Source: UBA5794 sp963714375
Lineage (GTDB): Bacteria; Actinomycetota; Acidimicrobiia; Spongiisociales; UBA5794
Assembly (NCBI GenBank): GCA_963714375.1
Contig: CAVQOG010000008.1
Coordinates: 558,001-622,000, forward strand
DNA length: 64,000 nt
Reading direction: 5' to 3'
Made by a program: the position numbers and the translations under genes. Below are positions 43,225-50,600 of this stretch, one piece after another; position 1 is the first letter of the stretch, and every line of letters begins with the position of its first letter. Under the pieces are notes generated by a model. It was given only the letters and a program-made list of their open reading frames with translations, was not told where the DNA came from and did no database searches.

Positions 43225-43275
43225 AACGCACTCGTAATGCGTAGGCCGCGGGTTCAAATCCCGCCTCCGGCTCCA
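43225..43275 (+). other. attR, orphan tRNA-Thr 3' end
   Basis: Exact 51-bp copy of tRNA-Thr positions 32018-32068, including the anticodon 3' arm, T arm and CCA. Flanks differ on both sides. Not a functional tRNA. Confidence 0.92.
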
Positions 43276-43484
43276 ACTGGCTCCCTTCGCTCGCTGCTTT
43301 CAGCTCCCGCCTTTCAGCGGAGACCCGCCTCCATCAGCGGGGAACGTGTCTCATGGGTCTTGATCGTTGAACCGCGTTCAGGTACATGTAATGACGAGAC
43401 CAGACGATCACAGATCAGTCATGCACGGGTGGGTACCCCGACGATGTGTACGTCCTACCGCTATCGAGACGAGAATTCACCATC

Positions 43485-43715
43485 GTGCGGACTCCCAAAA
43501 GGCGACCCCGACACCCCAACAGAGAGCTTGAGGCGACGATCCGCCTGGCGGAAGTGCACGGCTGGGTCGTCACAAAGAGCAAGAAGTACTACAAAGCGCG
43601 GTGCCCGTGCGGGCTGCACCAGCGGTGGATACACTTGACACCGTCCGGTGGAAGCTACGTCACAAACTTGATCAAGTGGCTGGAACGCCAGCCATGCTGG
43701 GAGGAAGAAGCATGA
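43485..43715 (+). CDS. HicA-like small protein
   Basis: Protein of about 76 residues: basic N-terminus TPKRRPRHPNRELEATI, then RLAEVHGWVVTKSKKYYKAR, CPCGLHQRWIHLTPSGGSY and NLIKWLERQPCW. The order (helix, HGW-beta, compact CxCGxH strand, loop, final helix) recalls HicA-type double-stranded-RNA-binding toxins, although the HicA catalytic His context differs. Start GTG 43485 or GTG 43446; the former is closer to homology. It overlaps the next gene (ATGA). It lies just outside attR, in chromosomal DNA. Toxin activity is inference. Confidence 0.55.
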   Translation: MRTPKRRPRHPNRELEATIRLAEVHGWVVTKSKKYYKARCPCGLHQRWIHLTPSGGSYVTNLIKWLERQPCWEEEA

Positions 43716-44074
43716 CCCAATTCGGGTTTCGGTTCTCTTTCAACGTCGAGTATTTGGGTGAACGCACCTTCCTGGAGAATCACCTCAATGATGTCATGAC
43801 TGAGTTGGTCGAGCTGTCGGCGGTTGATCCTTCGCTGAGCGTCGACTACGAGGTGTCGTCTGTTGACGTTGAGCTGGTCGCCGGGGGATCGGATATTCTG
43901 GGTGCAGCGAAGCTCGCCTTGTCCCAGGTCCGCACGGCGATTCACGCAGCGGGCGGCAACACACAAGATTGGTTCCTGGATCCGTCGAATACCCAATCCG
44001 CTGAGTTGGCCATAGAACAACCAATCTCGCAATGGCAGCAATCCGGCTTCAACACCCAACTCGTCAGCGCGTAG
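43712..44074 (+). CDS. Partner protein of the HicA-like gene
   Basis: Protein of 120 residues translated with the previous gene (4-base overlap). Reads FSFNVEYLGERTFLENHLNDVMTELVEL, VSSVDVELVAGGSDILGAAK and LALSQVRTAIHAAGGNTQDW: a ferredoxin-like beta-alpha-beta pattern, with no HTH or RHH DNA-binding motif. It ends with a Gln/Ser-rich tail. Pairs of this type, as I recall, occur in other Actinobacteria as conserved small modules; the function is unknown and antitoxin role is only a possibility. Confidence 0.55.
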   Translation: MTQFGFRFSFNVEYLGERTFLENHLNDVMTELVELSAVDPSLSVDYEVSSVDVELVAGGSDILGAAKLALSQVRTAIHAAGGNTQDWFLDPSNTQSAELAIEQPISQWQQSGFNTQLVSA

Positions 44075-44111
44075 ACACCTCCGCTTGGTCCACATCGCTC
44101 TCGGATTGGAC

Positions 44112-44257
44112 GCTGGTCATCGGGAACCCGACTTCGTCCGGTTCCTTGGAGTCCAGCAAGCTGGACTCTGGTCATCGGCTATCGGTCATCGGGAACCCCA
44201 CAAGCCGGATCCGCGACGTCCGACGTCTGGCTTCGGTCATCGGTCATCGGTCGGCGG
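44112..44257. repeat. Composite heptamer repeat region
   Basis: Contains GGTTCCTTGGAGTCCAGCAA, interrupted GGTCATC/GGCTATC units, a CGACGTC unit pair and a final run of GGTCATC units. The stop codon and last residues (TDDR) of the minus-strand acyltransferase gene are encoded by the last heptamers. Confidence 0.75.
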
Positions 44258-44965
44258 CAGGTATTCGCCGATCTTTTTGGCCGGGACTCCGCCCACGACG
44301 GTGTAGTCAGGGATGTCTTTGGTGACGACAGAATTGGCTCCGACGATGCATCGGTAGCCGATCGTGACGCCTGCCGTGAGTACCGCGTTGTAGCCGATCA
44401 CGCAGTTGTCGCCGACTCGGACGGGAAGACCACCGCGACCCGACTGTGCGATCGGCACGCTGAAGTCGTCGAACGGGTGCACGTGTGTTTCGATCGTGGC
44501 TCCCGCAGCGACCATCACGAACGATCCGATCGATATCTCGGCCCGATCGTCGAGCATGACATATCGGTTGATGAGCGAGTTGTCACCCACCGAGATGTTT
44601 GACCCCTTCGAGAACAAGACATTGTGGTGAAAGGTCACATCTTTTCCACAATGACGGAAGATCCTCTTTGCGAGCATCTGTCGCACGGGGATCGCGAATG
44701 CCTGGACCATCGACGCTGGAGTCCGATCGAACATGCGCCAAAACAAGGTGTAGAACAGATCGGGATCGGGATCGGGCTCTGGCGCCGTTGCCCCCTTGAA
44801 TGGATCGAGGGGTACCGGCACAAAACCTGTGTTGTGGATCGATGCCACAAGGCCGTTGGCCTCGTCGAGAAACTCACCTGCCGATCCGACCAGTGCGTCA
44901 GATTGCACCATTGTCCTGAATTCGTTGAGAAGCCTGTCGAGGTGCGTTGAGCTGTCAGATGGCAT
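44237..44965 (-). CDS. Hexapeptide-repeat acyltransferase
   Basis: Left-handed beta-helix acetyltransferase of 242 residues (maltose/galactoside O-acetyltransferase-like). An N-terminal helical region (1-105) precedes the helix: CGKDVTFHHNVLFSKGSNIS, NRYVMLDDRAEISIGSFVMV, ETHVHPFDD (catalytic His) and the terminal block GAVLTAGVTIG-type sequence ending VVGGVPAKKIGEYL. Predicted acetyl-CoA-dependent acylation of a sugar. ATG 44965 overlaps the stop of the upstream glycosyltransferase. Heptamer repeat at the 3' end. Confidence 0.85.
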   Translation of the reverse strand: MPSDSSTHLDRLLNEFRTMVQSDALVGSAGEFLDEANGLVASIHNTGFVPVPLDPFKGATAPEPDPDPDLFYTLFWRMFDRTPASMVQAFAIPVRQMLAKRIFRHCGKDVTFHHNVLFSKGSNISVGDNSLINRYVMLDDRAEISIGSFVMVAAGATIETHVHPFDDFSVPIAQSGRGGLPVRVGDNCVIGYNAVLTAGVTIGYRCIVGANSVVTKDIPDYTVVGGVPAKKIGEYLPPTDDR

Positions 44966-45715
44966 TACGAGGCGATGAGTTTCCGGTCGGGTGATGTATT
45001 GGGGCGACGTGAGCGTCGGGCGCCGCGCACGATGGTCGTTGCATATCCCCACACTACTTCGGCCCGCCCGAGGAGCCGACCCCTGCGAGCGCTCATCTTC
45101 GAGGTTGTACCGCTGTAGACCTTTGAGATCGGACGCTCATCAATTCGCAGGCCAGCCCTGTGTGCGCTGAAGAGCATCTCAAGTTCGCTCTCGTAGCGGT
45201 CACCGATCAGATCGAGGCTTGCGAGCATCGCCGGATTCATGACTCGATAGCCTGAGTACGGATCAGTGATCCTCACTCCTAGGATCCGATTGAGTGTTGC
45301 GACCGTTGCGGTCCGAACCAAGTAGCGGTTCCAGGGTGTCTTGCCCCTGGCAGGTGACGTGAGATATCTCGATCCGACAACCATGTCTGCGATGTCATCG
45401 ATGACCGGCCGTATGAGCTGCGGCAGGTATTCCGGATCATGTTGACCGTCGGTATCCATGAAAATGACACCATCAAAGGTGCAGCCATCCAGTTGTGCGA
45501 GTCCGAGCCGGAGGGACGCTCCCTTGCCCTGATTCGGTCCCGGATCGCAGGACGGAGCATCCATGCGACGCAGCCACCGCTGCTGTTGCATCAGTCGAAC
45601 CGTCGTCGACCACGATGATCTCCACATCATGACCGTCCACCCGGCGCGGTATGAGCGGCAACAAGGTCGCCAATGATGCTTCCTCGTTGTACGCAGTCAT
45701 GATTGTGTAGAACAC
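44965..45715 (-). pseudogene. GT2 glycosyltransferase with a frameshift
   Basis: Dolichyl-phosphate-mannose-synthase-like family 2 glycosyltransferase split into two frames. First part: FYTIMTAYNEEASLATLLPL, VEIIVVDDGSTDATAAVAAS. Second part: PNQGKGASLRLGLAQLDG, VIFMDTDGQHDPEYLP (DxD-type), VVGSRYLTSPARGKTPWNRY and RITDPYSGYRVMNP. The join lies near 45541-45550 and needs one base removed. Joined length about 250 residues is normal. Start is uncertain: GTG 45715 or ATG 45808. It may be a real mutation or a sequence error; it is operonic with the acetyltransferase. Confidence 0.8.
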
Positions 45716-45868
45716 AACTCGACCATACCGGAAGGTCAAGCATTCGGTGCCGCGGATGACGGTGTGACCATGGCGGTACGATTTTGGCGAGAATCGAGGT
45801 GTCAGCATTCCCGGTGGCTTGGGAACAAACCTCCGGTTACCGAGCTGTCCAAGGCTACTTTCTAGGCA

Positions 45869-46432
45869 ATGGCAGACCAGGCAACGTTTGAGACAGATGC
45901 GATGGAATTCGCACCGCAGCTGTATTCCGCGGCGCTGCGCATGACTCGCAACCCTGCCGACGCCGAGGATGTCGTCCAGGAAACGTATCTCAAGGCCTAT
46001 CGGGCCTATGGATCCTTTACCGCAGGAACCAACCTGAAGGCGTGGCTCTACCGCATCCTCACCAACACGTACATCAACAAGTATCGGAAAGCCCAACGCA
46101 GGCCGAGTGAGGTTGAACTTGGCGAACTCCAGGACATGTACCTCTACAAGCGGCTTGGTGAGCAATCAGGTGCAACCGAGAGCGCCGAGAACACGGCGCT
46201 CGACATGTTCGTCGACAAAGACATCATCGAAGCCATCGAATCACTCCCCGAAACCTTTCGCATGCCGGTGCTCTACGCCGATGTTGACGGTTTCTCATAC
46301 AAGGAGATCGCTGAAATCCTTGACGTTCCCATCGGAACAGTGATGTCACGGTTGCATCGGGGAAGAAAAGCACTCCAAAAGAAGTTATGGAACTTGGCAG
46401 TGGAACATGGACTCGTGGAGCCAGAAGAATGA
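45869..46432 (+). CDS. sigR: SigR/SigH-like ECF sigma factor
   Basis: Group IV sigma factor of 187 residues, closest by motif to actinobacterial SigR/SigH, which controls thiol-oxidative stress genes. Region 2: RMTRNPADAEDVVQETYLKA and LKAWLYRILTNTYINKYRK; region 4: LPETFRMPVLYADVDGFSYK and EIAEILDVPIGTVMSRLHRG. The stop overlaps the rsrA-like start (ATGA), as in known SigR-RsrA pairs. Divergent from the glycosyltransferase gene; the shared ~150-base gap should carry the promoter. Confidence 0.92.
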   Translation: MADQATFETDAMEFAPQLYSAALRMTRNPADAEDVVQETYLKAYRAYGSFTAGTNLKAWLYRILTNTYINKYRKAQRRPSEVELGELQDMYLYKRLGEQSGATESAENTALDMFVDKDIIEAIESLPETFRMPVLYADVDGFSYKEIAEILDVPIGTVMSRLHRGRKALQKKLWNLAVEHGLVEPEE

Positions 46433-46671
46433 GCGGTTGCGGTAACGCCGTCGAGTATGTCTACCAGTACATCGACGGAGAACTCACGATGACACGTCGT
46501 GCGCGGGTCCGATGGCACCTACGGCGGTGTGGCAACTGTATCGATGCCTTTTCATTTGAGACCGAGCTCAAGGCAAGGATTGCGAAGGCCGGAAGAGAAG
46601 CACCGTCGGAGGAATTCCTCAACACCCTGCGGATGCTGATCGAGGAAGAAAAGGCTCGACCGGAAGCGTGA
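46429..46671 (+). CDS. rsrA: Zinc-binding anti-sigma factor, RsrA-like
   Basis: Protein of 80 residues with the ZAS motif H-x3-C-x2-C in VRWHLRRCGNCIDAF, and an upstream Cys in SGCGNAVEYVYQYIDGEL. In RsrA these ligands hold zinc until thiol oxidation releases the sigma factor. ATG 46429 overlaps the sigR stop. The longer frame from 46387 is inside sigR. A GGGGCC-TTC-GGCCCC hairpin follows directly. Confidence 0.9.
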   Translation: MSGCGNAVEYVYQYIDGELTMTRRARVRWHLRRCGNCIDAFSFETELKARIAKAGREAPSEEFLNTLRMLIEEEKARPEA

Positions 46672-46686
46672 GGGGCCTTCGGCCCC
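46672..46686 (+). terminator. Hairpin after rsrA
   Basis: GGGGCC-TTC-GGCCCC perfect stem two bases after the rsrA stop. No T-run follows; a factor-dependent end is possible. Confidence 0.45.
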
Positions 46687-46692
46687 TGCTCA

Positions 46693-46853
46693 CAGACGTC
46701 CGACGTCCGACGTCTGACTTCCGACTTCGCGAACCCGAAGCGGGTTCCTTGGAGTTCAGCAGCTGACCTCTTGACTTCGGTCATCGGTCATCGGTCATCG
46801 GTCATCGGTCATCGGTCGTCGGTCGTCGGTCGTCGGTCATCGGTCGTCGGTCC
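46693..46853. repeat. Longest heptamer repeat array in the window
   Basis: Starts with GACGTCC/GACGTCT units (46695-46718), then GAACCCGAAGCGGGTTC hairpin, the lead sequence CCTTGGAGTTCAGCAGCTG, then about ten consecutive GGTCATC or GGTCGTC units up to 46853. Fills most of the 307-base gap between rsrA and the next small gene. Confidence 0.85.
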
Positions 46854-46978
46854 TCTGAACTCTCTCACCCTTTTCTCATGCCCGAAGGGGAACGCGGGAG
46901 GCTGTTCGGGCGTTCTAATGGGTAGAAACCAAGAACGGGGACACGGCGAGCCGTGGAAACCCGGAAACGGAGGTCAAC

Positions 46979-47176
46979 ATGAACGAAACCGCATTGAAGG
47001 GACGCAAGTTCAGCGGTGCCTCACGAGCCCCCAAGACATACTCAACGGGTCGAACGTGCGCATCGAAGGGCTGTGACACCCGTCTTTCACAATACAACCG
47101 GCGAGAGTGGTGCTACACCCACGCTCCCACCAAGTACCCACGACTTCGGGGCCGTATCGTCAAGGCAGAGGCCTAA
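46979..47176 (+). CDS. Small Cys-rich hypothetical protein
   Basis: Basic protein of 65 residues with a probable zinc site: CASKGCDTRLSQYNRREWCY then TH (C-x4-C-x12-C-x2-H). The rest is Lys/Arg-rich (KGRKFSGASRAPKTYSTGR; KYPRLRGRIVKAEA), which could bind nucleic acid. Start ATG 46979 follows GGAGGTCAAC, an excellent ribosome site, so it is probably real. Family not recognised. Confidence 0.7.
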   Translation: MNETALKGRKFSGASRAPKTYSTGRTCASKGCDTRLSQYNRREWCYTHAPTKYPRLRGRIVKAEA

Positions 47177-47280
47177 ACGACAACCCTTTCTCCAAATACT
47201 CGCACAAGCGGTCGGTGGACTGACGCATGATGCCTTCGCATGATGAGTTGTCAGCCCACCGACCGTCTATTCTTCCGGAC

Positions 47281-47589
47281 ATGCATCGGATCACCCGCAT
47301 CGTTGTGCTCGCCTTCGTGGCCTGTCTTGTCCTCGGCGTTGCCGCATCTGCGTTCGCAACCGAGGCTCCTCCAGAGGAAACTTCCGAGACGACACTTGCG
47401 CCGGTCCCGATTGTTGATGGCGATGAGCCGGCCGTCGTTGTCCCGCCGTCAGACCTCGAAGAAGCCGAACAGCCGTGGACCGCACGCTTTGTGTATCCGC
47501 TCCTTGGAGTCCTCACGATCGTGATCATCGGTGGGTACGCCATCGGATACAACCGAAGCATCCGTCGGCGCTACGAAGTCGTCACCTGA
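47281..47589 (+). CDS. Small exported membrane protein
   Basis: Protein of 102 residues: signal peptide (RITRIVVLAFVACLVLGVAA, cleavage near AFATEA), a Pro/Glu-rich spacer of about 45 residues, then a membrane segment (RFVYPLLGVLTIVIIGGYAIG) and a short basic tail (NRSIRRRYEVVT). ATG 47281 gives a proper signal peptide; an upstream ATG at 47227 would add a hydrophilic leader. It precedes the DUF2342 gene by 34 bases. Function unknown. Confidence 0.65.
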   Translation: MHRITRIVVLAFVACLVLGVAASAFATEAPPEETSETTLAPVPIVDGDEPAVVVPPSDLEEAEQPWTARFVYPLLGVLTIVIIGGYAIGYNRSIRRRYEVVT

Positions 47590-47623
47590 CTCAATCTGTC
47601 GTCCGTCGTCGTAGGCTCAACGC

Positions 47624-48688
47624 ATGAGCAAGATCGATTGGGATACGGCGCGGAACACATCACGGAGGTTCTCTGGCGACTATCCATTGGCTGGCACGTA
47701 CCACGAACGCCGATTCGAGATGCAGGCGCCGGATCTCGTTGCGAGAGCTTCCGAGATGGTGTCTGAGGCAACCGGGCTGTTCATTCCCGGGTCGCCGGAA
47801 GTCGGTGTGATCTCTCGTCACGATTGGGTCGATACCAACACACGCTCGTTCTCGCGGATGTTGAAACCGATCGAAGACGCGCTGGCGAGCGAAGCCTCAG
47901 ACGGTGACACGTCAGATGACAATCCGTCTCAAACGACGTCGATCTCTGGGAAGGCAATGGGTGTCCAAATTGGTGCCCTGCTTGGCTTCATGTCCAAACG
48001 CGTGCTCGGCCAATACGAGCTGGTTCTCCCGACAGGTGACAATGAATTCGGCGACACCGTTCTGTTCGTTGGCGCAAACATTCTCTCAATGGAGCGTCAG
48101 CACCAATTCAAGCCGTCGAGCTTCCGGTTCTGGGTCGCCCTTCACGAATGCGCCCATCGGGCCCAATTCACCGGTGTTCCGTGGATGCGTCCGTACTTCC
48201 TCTCTCTGGTCGACGAACTGATCGCCTCGGACGGACCTGAGAAGGGGCGACTGGCAAGGATCTCTGCCGAGTTTCGCGCTGCGAGACAAGCGGGGGAGGA
48301 CCCGTTCGGTGATCAGGGCCTTGTTGGCCTCCTAGCCTCGCCCGACCAGCGCGGTGTGATTGACAAGGTGCAGGCACTCATGTCGCTCCTGGAAGGACAC
48401 GGCCACGTGGTGATGGATCGCGTCGGTGCCAGAGAGATCGCCGACGTCTCAAGGATGTCCGATGTCTTGAAGGCCAGACGGAAGGATCCGAAGTCCGCCG
48501 CGTTCATGAAGCTGATTGGTATCGAAATGAAACTGCGTCAATACGACGATGGAGCAAAGTTCATCAACGAGGTTGAGCGGCTCGCATCCTGGGACGCGCT
48601 GTCAATGGCGTGGGAATCACCCGAGACCCTCCCGACGCTCGACGAGATCAGAGATGCACATCTTTGGCTGGAGCGGGTTGGCGCATGA
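47624..48688 (+). CDS. DUF2342 zinc-metalloprotease-like protein (F420-associated)
   Basis: Protein of 354 residues of the DUF2342/TIGR03883 family, found in F420-producing Actinobacteria. Metal-binding-like HECAH in FWVALHECAHRAQFTGVPW, and a second conserved block LLEGHGHVVMDRVG with E-G-H-x-H. Other features: GLFIPGSPEV and GALLGFMSKRVLGQYEL. Despite the HExxH no peptidase activity is established in the family, as far as I know. Its stop overlaps tilS (ATGA), a conserved actinobacterial neighbourhood with hpt and ftsH. Confidence 0.88.
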   Translation: MSKIDWDTARNTSRRFSGDYPLAGTYHERRFEMQAPDLVARASEMVSEATGLFIPGSPEVGVISRHDWVDTNTRSFSRMLKPIEDALASEASDGDTSDDNPSQTTSISGKAMGVQIGALLGFMSKRVLGQYELVLPTGDNEFGDTVLFVGANILSMERQHQFKPSSFRFWVALHECAHRAQFTGVPWMRPYFLSLVDELIASDGPEKGRLARISAEFRAARQAGEDPFGDQGLVGLLASPDQRGVIDKVQALMSLLEGHGHVVMDRVGAREIADVSRMSDVLKARRKDPKSAAFMKLIGIEMKLRQYDDGAKFINEVERLASWDALSMAWESPETLPTLDEIRDAHLWLERVGA

Positions 48689-49974
48689 TCGGCGACCTTC
48701 CCCGGCGGGTGCTCGCAGCCGTCGGAGATCGTTCATGTGTAGTGGCCCTCGGAGGGGGCGCTGACTCTGCGACATTGCTGTCTGTGTCCGTCGAAGCACT
48801 CAACGATGTCCGTGCCGTTTTCGTCAACCACGGCCTCGACACATCACCAGTTCTTCGAGTCGCCGCTGAGAGCCTTGCGAGAAATCTGGGGGTTCCATTG
48901 ACGGTTCTTGAGGCTCAGGTCGCCGACGGGCCGAACCTCGAGGAACGACTCCGCGATGCTCGTTACCGAGCAATCGAAGCCAATCTCAACGACGATGAGG
49001 TGTGCTGCACGGGCCATACCCGCGATGACCAGGCAGAGACCGTGCTTATGCGGCTTCTCCGCGGATCGGGTCCCACAGGCCTAACGGGAATCCCTGAGTC
49101 ACGAGGTCCTTTCCGACGTCCGTTTCTCGAAATCTCGCGAGACGCTCTTCGCGATGTGGCGATCGCATGCGATCTTGCGTTCACCGACGATCCATCAAAC
49201 GAGGATCCGCGCTTTCTGCGATCGAAGATCCGGTCGGAGCTCATCCCACATGTCGAATCGGAGTACGGGCCCTCATTCCGATCCAACCTCGCCCTCAGTG
49301 GGCGACTGATCGGTGACGACGCGGATGTCGTGTTGCAACAGGCAATCCAGATTCCGATCCGAACATCGTCAGGCGAAGTGGCCATCCCAACCGCTCCACT
49401 GGTATTGGCACCGCGTGCTGTTGCCACCGCTGCAATCAGAAGCGCGCTCGCCGCCTTCTACTTCCCTCACGGCGGTTCACATACCGATATCGAGGCTGCC
49501 TACGCAACCGCGATCGATGGAACACAGCGGTCGTTGTCAGGCGATCTTGTGTGTGTGAGAGAGAATGCCGAGGTGATTGTCGCTTCCAAGAATGCCCCGG
49601 ACCCCGACCTCACGGTTGCCGTCACCGTTGGCGAACCCTTCTCGTGGTACGGATCGGCCTACAACGTATTCGTGTCGGCATCACCGGCGCTCCATCACAC
49701 GACAGGCAGACGAACAGCCCTCGTAGCAACCGACGAAGCCGGATACACCGTACGAGGAGTCGCTGATGGGGACCGAATCGAAATCGACGGTGGATCGACA
49801 CCGGTGAGCGAGGTTCTCCGGGCAGCTGGTGTCCCGGCCAGAAAACGTCCGTCGTGTCCAGTCGTGATGGCCGACGAAGGAATAGCCGCCATTGCTGGTA
49901 TCCGCGTTGCGCCGTGGGCACGCCCAGCATTGGGGCAACAGGCTGTCATCATTGAACGGGAAGGTTCGTCATGA
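48685..49974 (+). CDS. tilS: tRNA(Ile)-lysidine synthase
   Basis: Converts C34 of the CAU-anticodon tRNA-Ile to lysidine so it reads AUA. 429 residues: N-terminal PP-loop ATPase domain (1-200) with VALGGGADSATLL, VNHGLDTS, CTGHTRDDQAETVLMRLLRG and GLTGIPESRG; TilS-type middle and C-terminal domain (AGVPARKRPSCPVVMADEGIAAIAGIRVAPW). The PP-loop reads GGGADS where SGGxDS is the rule (first Ser to Gly), a noteworthy substitution. The gene is essential in most bacteria. ATG 48685 overlaps the DUF2342 stop. Confidence 0.92.
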   Translation: MIGDLPRRVLAAVGDRSCVVALGGGADSATLLSVSVEALNDVRAVFVNHGLDTSPVLRVAAESLARNLGVPLTVLEAQVADGPNLEERLRDARYRAIEANLNDDEVCCTGHTRDDQAETVLMRLLRGSGPTGLTGIPESRGPFRRPFLEISRDALRDVAIACDLAFTDDPSNEDPRFLRSKIRSELIPHVESEYGPSFRSNLALSGRLIGDDADVVLQQAIQIPIRTSSGEVAIPTAPLVLAPRAVATAAIRSALAAFYFPHGGSHTDIEAAYATAIDGTQRSLSGDLVCVRENAEVIVASKNAPDPDLTVAVTVGEPFSWYGSAYNVFVSASPALHHTTGRRTALVATDEAGYTVRGVADGDRIEIDGGSTPVSEVLRAAGVPARKRPSCPVVMADEGIAAIAGIRVAPWARPALGQQAVIIEREGSS

Positions 49975-49987
49975 AGAAAGGCCTGTT

Positions 49988-50512
49988 GTGAAGATTGGCA
50001 AGACGTTGGTTTCGGCCGAGGAGATCGACGCGAAGCTCACCGAAATGGGAACGGCGATAACGAGGGACTACATGGGGAAGGACCTTCTGCTTGTCGGGAT
50101 TCTCAAGGGTGCGTTCGTCGTGATGGCCGATCTCGCCAGGAACATCACCATTCCTGTCGAGTTTGACTTCATGGCGGTGTCGTCCTACGGCTCGGCAACC
50201 AAGAGCTCAGGAGTCGTACGGATCCTCAAAGATCTCGATCAGCAGATCGAGAACCGCCACGTACTCATTGTCGAAGACATCGTCGACACCGGACTCACGC
50301 TTCACTATCTGCTCAAGAACCTCTCGGTCAGACGCCCTGCAAGTCTGTCGCTGGCCGCCCTTCTGATCAAAGACGGTGTTGAGCGGCCCCCGCTCGAAAT
50401 CAAGTACGAGGGTTTTCACATCCCACCGGATTTCGTGATCGGCTATGGCCTTGACTACGAGGGCAAGTATCGAAACCTCCCATATGTCGCCGTTGTGGAC
50501 AGCGTTGACTGA
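49988..50512 (+). CDS. hpt: Hypoxanthine phosphoribosyltransferase
   Basis: Purine salvage enzyme, 174 residues. PRPP-binding motif VLIVEDIVDTGLTLHYL; N-terminal block LLLVGILKGAFVVMADLARN; FDFMAVSSYGSATKSSG flexible loop; end block PDFVIGYGLDYEGKYRNLPYV. GTG 49988 follows an AAAGG site 7 bases upstream. Lies 13 bases after tilS and about 90 bases before ftsH, the conserved tilS-hpt-ftsH order. Confidence 0.95.
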   Translation: MKIGKTLVSAEEIDAKLTEMGTAITRDYMGKDLLLVGILKGAFVVMADLARNITIPVEFDFMAVSSYGSATKSSGVVRILKDLDQQIENRHVLIVEDIVDTGLTLHYLLKNLSVRRPASLSLAALLIKDGVERPPLEIKYEGFHIPPDFVIGYGLDYEGKYRNLPYVAVVDSVD

Positions 50513-50600
50513 TTCGTTCTGGGAACTTTGACGTACTGGAGCCGTACCATGGGTCAGCCGATGGACAGTCATCGGCGTCATTCATATCGCTAGGAGTCCC

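Larger units (their letters stand above)
32018..43275. mobile_element. tRNA-Thr-integrated genomic element (about 11.2 kb)
   Basis: Bounded by a perfect 51-bp direct repeat: the 3' part of tRNA-Thr (32018-32068) and an orphan copy (43225-43275). A tyrosine integrase gene lies next to the tRNA and points at it, with an excisionase-like HTH gene behind it. Cargo is accessory: regulators, a HEPN-like protein, secreted proteins, decayed duplicates and long stretches of weak coding. No capsid, tail, relaxase or conjugation genes are visible, so it is a satellite-like island or degraded integrative element. Confidence 0.92.

Noticed and set aside
32018..43275. Island as a complete prophage
   Set aside because: No capsid, terminase, tail, holin or lysin genes are visible.
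43064..43276. Minus-strand ORF starting MEPEAGFEPAAYALR
   Set aside because: This is the familiar spurious translation of the reverse complement of a tRNA 3' end; it covers attR.
45821..45868. SigR-type promoter upstream of sigR (GGGAAC start)
   Set aside because: GGGAAC is present at 45821 but no GTT lies at the expected 16-19 base spacing; too weak to call.
46693..46853. Possible CRISPR array
   Set aside because: Units are 7 bp without spacers; no cas genes in the window.
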